Below are positions 59,901 to 64,000 of a stretch of 64,000 nt of DNA, in pieces. How positions within the stretch are numbered: the first letter of the stretch is position 1; the number at the start of each line of letters is the position of its first letter. Source of the stretch: JAAOIF01 sp965206195 (GTDB lineage: Bacteria > Pseudomonadota > Gammaproteobacteria > PS1 > Pseudothioglobaceae); the NCBI GenBank assembly GCA_965206195.1, contig CBDBIZ010000010.1, positions 7,501 through 71,500 of the forward strand, given 5' to 3'. Position numbers and translations under genes: made by a program. The notes beneath the pieces are model-generated. The model was not told where the DNA came from. It saw only the letters and a program-made list of their open reading frames with translations, and did not search any database.

Positions 59901-62900
59901 GATTGCACTGGACCAATCTCAGATGACACTTGACCACTCTCAGATGACACTGACCACTCTCAGATGACACTGGACCACACTCAGATGACACTGGATCATT
60001 CTCAGATGTCACTGGACCATTCTCATATGACAATGCACCACTCTCAGAGGACACTAGACCACTCTCAGATGACACTGGATCACTCCAAGATGACACTAAA
60101 CCAATCTCAGATGACACTGGACCACACTCAGATGACTCTGGACCACTCTCAAATGACATTGCACCACTCTCAGATTACACCAAATCACTCACAGATGACA
60201 CTGCACCACTCTCAGATGAGACTGGACCACTCTCAGATGATACTGCGCCACTCTCAGATGACACTTGACCACATTAATATGACACTGGATCAATGTCAGA
60301 TTCCACTAGACCACTCTCAGATGACACTGCACCACTCTCAGATGAAACTGAATCACTATCAGATGACACTGGACCATTCTCAGATGACACAGCACCACTC
60401 TCAGATGACACTAGACCACTATCAGATGACACTGGACCACATTAATATCACACTGGATCACTGTCAGATGACACTATACCACTCTCAGATGACACTGCAC
60501 CACTATCAGATAACTCTGGATCACTCTCAGATGACACTGGCCAGCTCTCAGATGACTCTTCACCACTCTCAGATGACAATGCACCACTCTCAGATGACAC
60601 TGCATCACTCTCAGATGACACCGGAACACTCTCAGATAACACTGGACCACTCTCAGATTACACTGGACCACTCTAAGATGACACTGCACCACTTTCAGAT
60701 GATTCTGGACCACTCTTAGATGACATTGCACCACTCTCAGATGACACTGGACAACTCTCAGATGATACTGCACCACTCTAAGATGACACTTGACCACATT
60801 AATATTACACTGGATCAATATCAGATGCCACTGGACCAATCTCAGATGACACTGGACCACTCTCAGATGAAACTGGATCACTATCAGATGAAACTGCACT
60901 ACTATCAGATGACACTGGACCACACTCATATGACCCTGGATCAATCTCAAATGACACAGGACCATTCTCAGATGACACTGCACCACTCTCAGATTACATT
61001 GGACCACTTTAAGATGACACTGGACCACTCTTAGATGACATTGGACCACTCTCAGACGACACTTCACCACTCTCAGATGATAATGCACCACTCTCAGATG
61101 ACACTACACCAACCTCAGATGACATTGGACCACTCTCAGATGAAACCAGATCACTCTCAGATCACAGTTGGACCACTCTCAGATGAAACTGGACCACTCT
61201 CAGATGACACTGGAACACTCTCAGATGACACTGGTCCACACTTACATAAAACTGGACCACTCACAGATGACACTGCACCACTCTCAGATGACACTACACC
61301 ACTCTCAGATGACACCGGATAACTTTCAGATTACACTGGACCACTCTCAGATGACACTAGACCATTCTCAGATGACCCTGAACCACTCTCAGATGACATT
61401 GGACCACTCTAAGATGACACTGGACCACTCTCAGATGACATTGGACCACTCTCAGATGACACTTCACCACTTTCAGATGACACTGCACCACTCTGAGATG
61501 ACACTGCACCACTCTCAGATGACGCTGGTCCACTCTCAGATAATACTGCACCACTCTCAGATGACACTGGACAACTCTCAGATGTCACTGCACCACTTTT
61601 AGATGACACTGGATCACACTGAGATGTCACTGGATCACTCTTAGATGACACTGTACCACTCTCAGATTAAACTGGACCACTCTAAGATGAAACCGCACCA
61701 ATCTCAGATGACACTGGACCACTCTCAGATGACACCAGATCACTTTCAGATTACATTGGACCACTTTGAGATGACACTGGACTCTTCTCAGATGACAGTG
61801 GACCACACTCAAATGACACTGGACCACTCTCAGATGACACTGGACCACTCTCAGATGAAACTGCAAAACTCTCAGATTACACTGGACCACTCTCAGATGA
61901 CACTGGACCATTCTTAGATGAAACTGGACAAATCTCAGATGACACTGCCCCAATCTCAGAATACAATGCACCACTCTCAGAGGACACTGGACCATTCTCA
62001 GATGACACTGGACCACTCTGAGATGACACTGCACTACTCTCAGATGGCACTGGACCACATTCAGATGACACTGGATCACTCTCAGATGACACTGTACCAT
62101 TCTCAGATGAAACTGCACCACTCTCAGATGACACTGCACCACTCTTGGATGACACTGGACCACTCTAAGATGATCCTGCACAACTCTCAGATGACACTGG
62201 ACCACTCTCAGTTGAAACTGCACCACTTTCAGATGACACTGGACCACACTCATATGATGCTGGATAACTTTCAGATGACACTGCACCACTCTCAGATGAC
62301 ACTAGACCACTCTAAGGTGACTCTGCACCACACTGAGATGACACTGGACAACTTTCAAGTGACACCGGATCAGTCTCAGATAAAATTGGACCACTTTCAG
62401 GTGACACTGGACAACTCTAAGATGACACTGTCCCACACTCAGATAACACTGGACCATTCTCAGACGACACTGGACAACTCTCAGATGCAACTGCACAACT
62501 CTCAGATTACACTGGATAACTCTCAGATTACACTGGACCACTCCCAGATGACATTGGACCATTCTCGGATGACACTGCACCACTTTCAGATGACAATGGA
62601 CCACACACAGATGACACTGGATCATTCTCAGATGACCCTGGACCATTCTCAAATGACACGGCACCACTCTCAGAGGACAATAGACCACTCTAAGAAGACA
62701 TTGCTCCACTTTCAAATGACACTAGATCACTCTAAGATGACACTAAACCAATCTCAGATGACATTGCCCCACTCTCAGATGTCACCGGATCACTCTCAGA
62801 TGACACTGGACCACACTCAGATGACTCTGTACCATTCTCAAATGACTTTGCACCACTCTCAGATTACACCAAATCACTCACAGATGACACTGCACCACTC

Positions 62901-64000
62901 TCAGATGTTTCTGCACCACACTCAGATTACACTTGACCACATTAATATGACACTGGATCAATGTCAGATGCCACTAGACCACTCTCAGATGAAACTGCAC
63001 CACTCTCAGATGACACTAGACCACTCTCAGATGACACTGGACAACATTAATATCACACTGGATCACTGTCAGATGACACTAGACCACTCTCAGATGACAC
63101 TGCACCACTCTCAGATGACTCTGGATCACTCTCAGATGACACTGGACCACTCTCAGATGACACTTCACCACTCTCAGATGACAATGCACCACTCTCAGAT
63201 GAAACTGCACCACTCTAAGATGACACCGGAACAAACTCAGATAACACTTGACCACTCTCAGATTACACTGGAAAACTCTAAAATGACACTGCACTACTTT
63301 CAGATGACTCTGGACCACTCTTAGATGACATTGCACCACTCTCAGATGACACTGGTCAACTCTCAGATGTCACTGGACCATTCTCAGATGACACAGCACC
63401 ACTCTCAGATGACACTGGACAACTCTCAGATGAAACCGGATCACTCTCAGATGACAATGGAACACTTTCAGATGACACTGGAAATATCTCAGATGACAGT
63501 TGGACCACACTCAGATGAAACTGGACCACTCTCAGATGACACTGGAACACTCTCAGATGACACTGGAACACTCTAACATGAAACTGGACCACTCACAGAT
63601 GATACTGCACCACTCTTAAATGACCCTTTACCACTCTCAGATGACACCGGAAAACTTTCAGATTACACTGGACCACTCTTAGATGACACTAGACAACTCT
63701 CAGATGACACTGTACCACTCTAAGATGACATTGGAACACACTAAGATGACACTGGACCACTCTCAGATGACACTTCACCACTTTCAGATGTCACTGAAAC
63801 ACTTTCAGATGATACTGCACAACTCTCAGATGACACTGGTCCACTCTCAGATGATACTGCACCACTCTCAGTTGACACTGGACAACTCTCAGATGACACT
63901 GCACCACTTTTATTTGACACTGGACCAAACTCAGACGTCACTGGATCACTCTCAGATGACACTGTACCACTCTCAGATGACACTAGACCACTCTAAGATG
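56962..64000 (+). repeat. Right-edge part of the right domain: unit 4 and 2.6-2.9 kb modules
   Basis: The unit 4 opening (56,962-58,490) follows the family pattern. After about 58,495 a less familiar module appears (AAGATGAAACCGCACCA, then GATGACACCAGATC), and it recurs from about 61,645 at offsets of 3,150-3,318 bp. ATTAATATCACACTGG at 57,586, 60,441 and 63,046 gives spacings of 2,855 and 2,605. The array is still purely 21-bp satellite at the right edge of the window. No gene is supported. Confidence 0.78.

Larger units (their letters stand above)
1..64000 (+). repeat. 21-bp satellite/megasatellite array filling the whole window
   Basis: The entire window is a head-to-tail array of a 21-bp monomer, CAGATGACACTGG then ACCACTCT, always in the same orientation. 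About 3,000 monomers fit in 64 kb. Common variants are GGATCA, GCACCA or GGACAA in place of GGACCA, TTTCAG or TCTAAG in place of TCTCAG, and GATGATACT or GATGAAACT in place of GATGACACT. Most monomers are exactly 21 bp; 19-, 20- and 22-bp forms are scattered and shift the reading frame. The consensus has 11 G/C of 21 and is richer in A and C than in T and G on the + strand. Neither edge of the array is reached and no unique sequence interrupts it. The pattern is that of a eukaryotic satellite or very large minisatellite evolving by unequal exchange. I cannot identify the species or locus. Confidence 0.98.
38699..64000 (+). repeat. Right domain: second higher-order family with AATAT-containing monomers
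   Basis: From about 38.7 kb the array has a different set of variant monomers. ATTAATATCACACTGG occurs at 39,488, 42,931, 47,425, 57,586, 60,441 and 63,046, and CATTTGAGACTGG is also typical. The left-domain landmark TTTCATATGACACTAAACC is not seen here. Units open with CTTAGATGAAACTTGACC at about 38,967, 42,368, 46,799, 53,373 and 56,960, giving lengths of 3,401, 4,431, 6,574 and 3,587 bp. The monomer, its 21-bp length and its orientation are unchanged across the boundary. No gene is supported. Confidence 0.85.

Noticed and set aside
1..64000. CRISPR array
   Set aside because: There are no alternating repeats and unique spacers. The repeat is continuous at 21 bp, and no cas gene is present.
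1..64000. Bacterial cell-surface repeat protein or phage tail-fibre gene
   Set aside because: No ribosome binding sites, no non-repeat termini and no neighbouring genes are seen. Frame-shifting indels and stops recur throughout, and a 64-kb pure satellite fits a eukaryotic genome.
1..64000. Telomeric repeat
   Set aside because: The 21-bp unit does not resemble the short G-rich telomere repeats, and neither strand shows the expected G-runs.

Overview
The whole 64 kb window is one tandem-repeat array. The monomer is 21 bp: CAGATGACACTGG followed by ACCACTCT on the + strand, roughly 3,000 consecutive copies, running off both ends. I found no unique sequence, no rRNA or tRNA gene, no recognisable transposable element, no CRISPR array, no run of Ns and no gene I can support. 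An uninterrupted array of this size with higher-order repeat structure points to a eukaryotic satellite or megasatellite (centromeric, pericentromeric, subtelomeric or large interstitial). The sequence does not let me name the species or the chromosomal position.

The array is full of open reading frames because 21 is divisible by 3 and the consensus monomer has no stop in four of six frames. The + strand reads MTLDHSQ or DDTGPLS per monomer and the - strand reads RVVQCHL or SGPVSSE. The longest frame is 636 codons (48,230-50,140, +). These frames overlap, run on both strands, start at whichever repeat ATG follows a stop, and end by point mutation or 1-2 bp indels. I treat them as by-products of the repeat.

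Above the monomer level the array is a mosaic of larger repeats. Left domain (1-22.3 kb): a 7.0-7.35 kb higher-order unit begins at 2,063, 9,410, 16,379 (shortened to 3.8 kb) and 20,164 (partial). Second domain (22.3-34.6 kb): shuffled 1.3-2.4 kb modules built from the same variant monomers. Third (34.63-38.70 kb): a clean head-to-tail duplication of a 2,035 bp block with about eight substitutions. Right domain (38.7-64 kb): a different family of higher-order units starting at 38,969, 42,370, 46,801, 53,375 and 56,962, with a 2.2 kb internal duplication at 48.36-52.79 kb. Smaller duplications of 124, 126, 231, 272, 273 and about 356 bp sit inside these, and comparing units shows which came before and which after the large-scale amplification.

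There is no gene network to describe. What is informative is the history of unequal exchange and segmental amplification, the sharp change of subfamily near 38.7 kb, and the risk that automated annotation would call dozens of false low-complexity proteins here.
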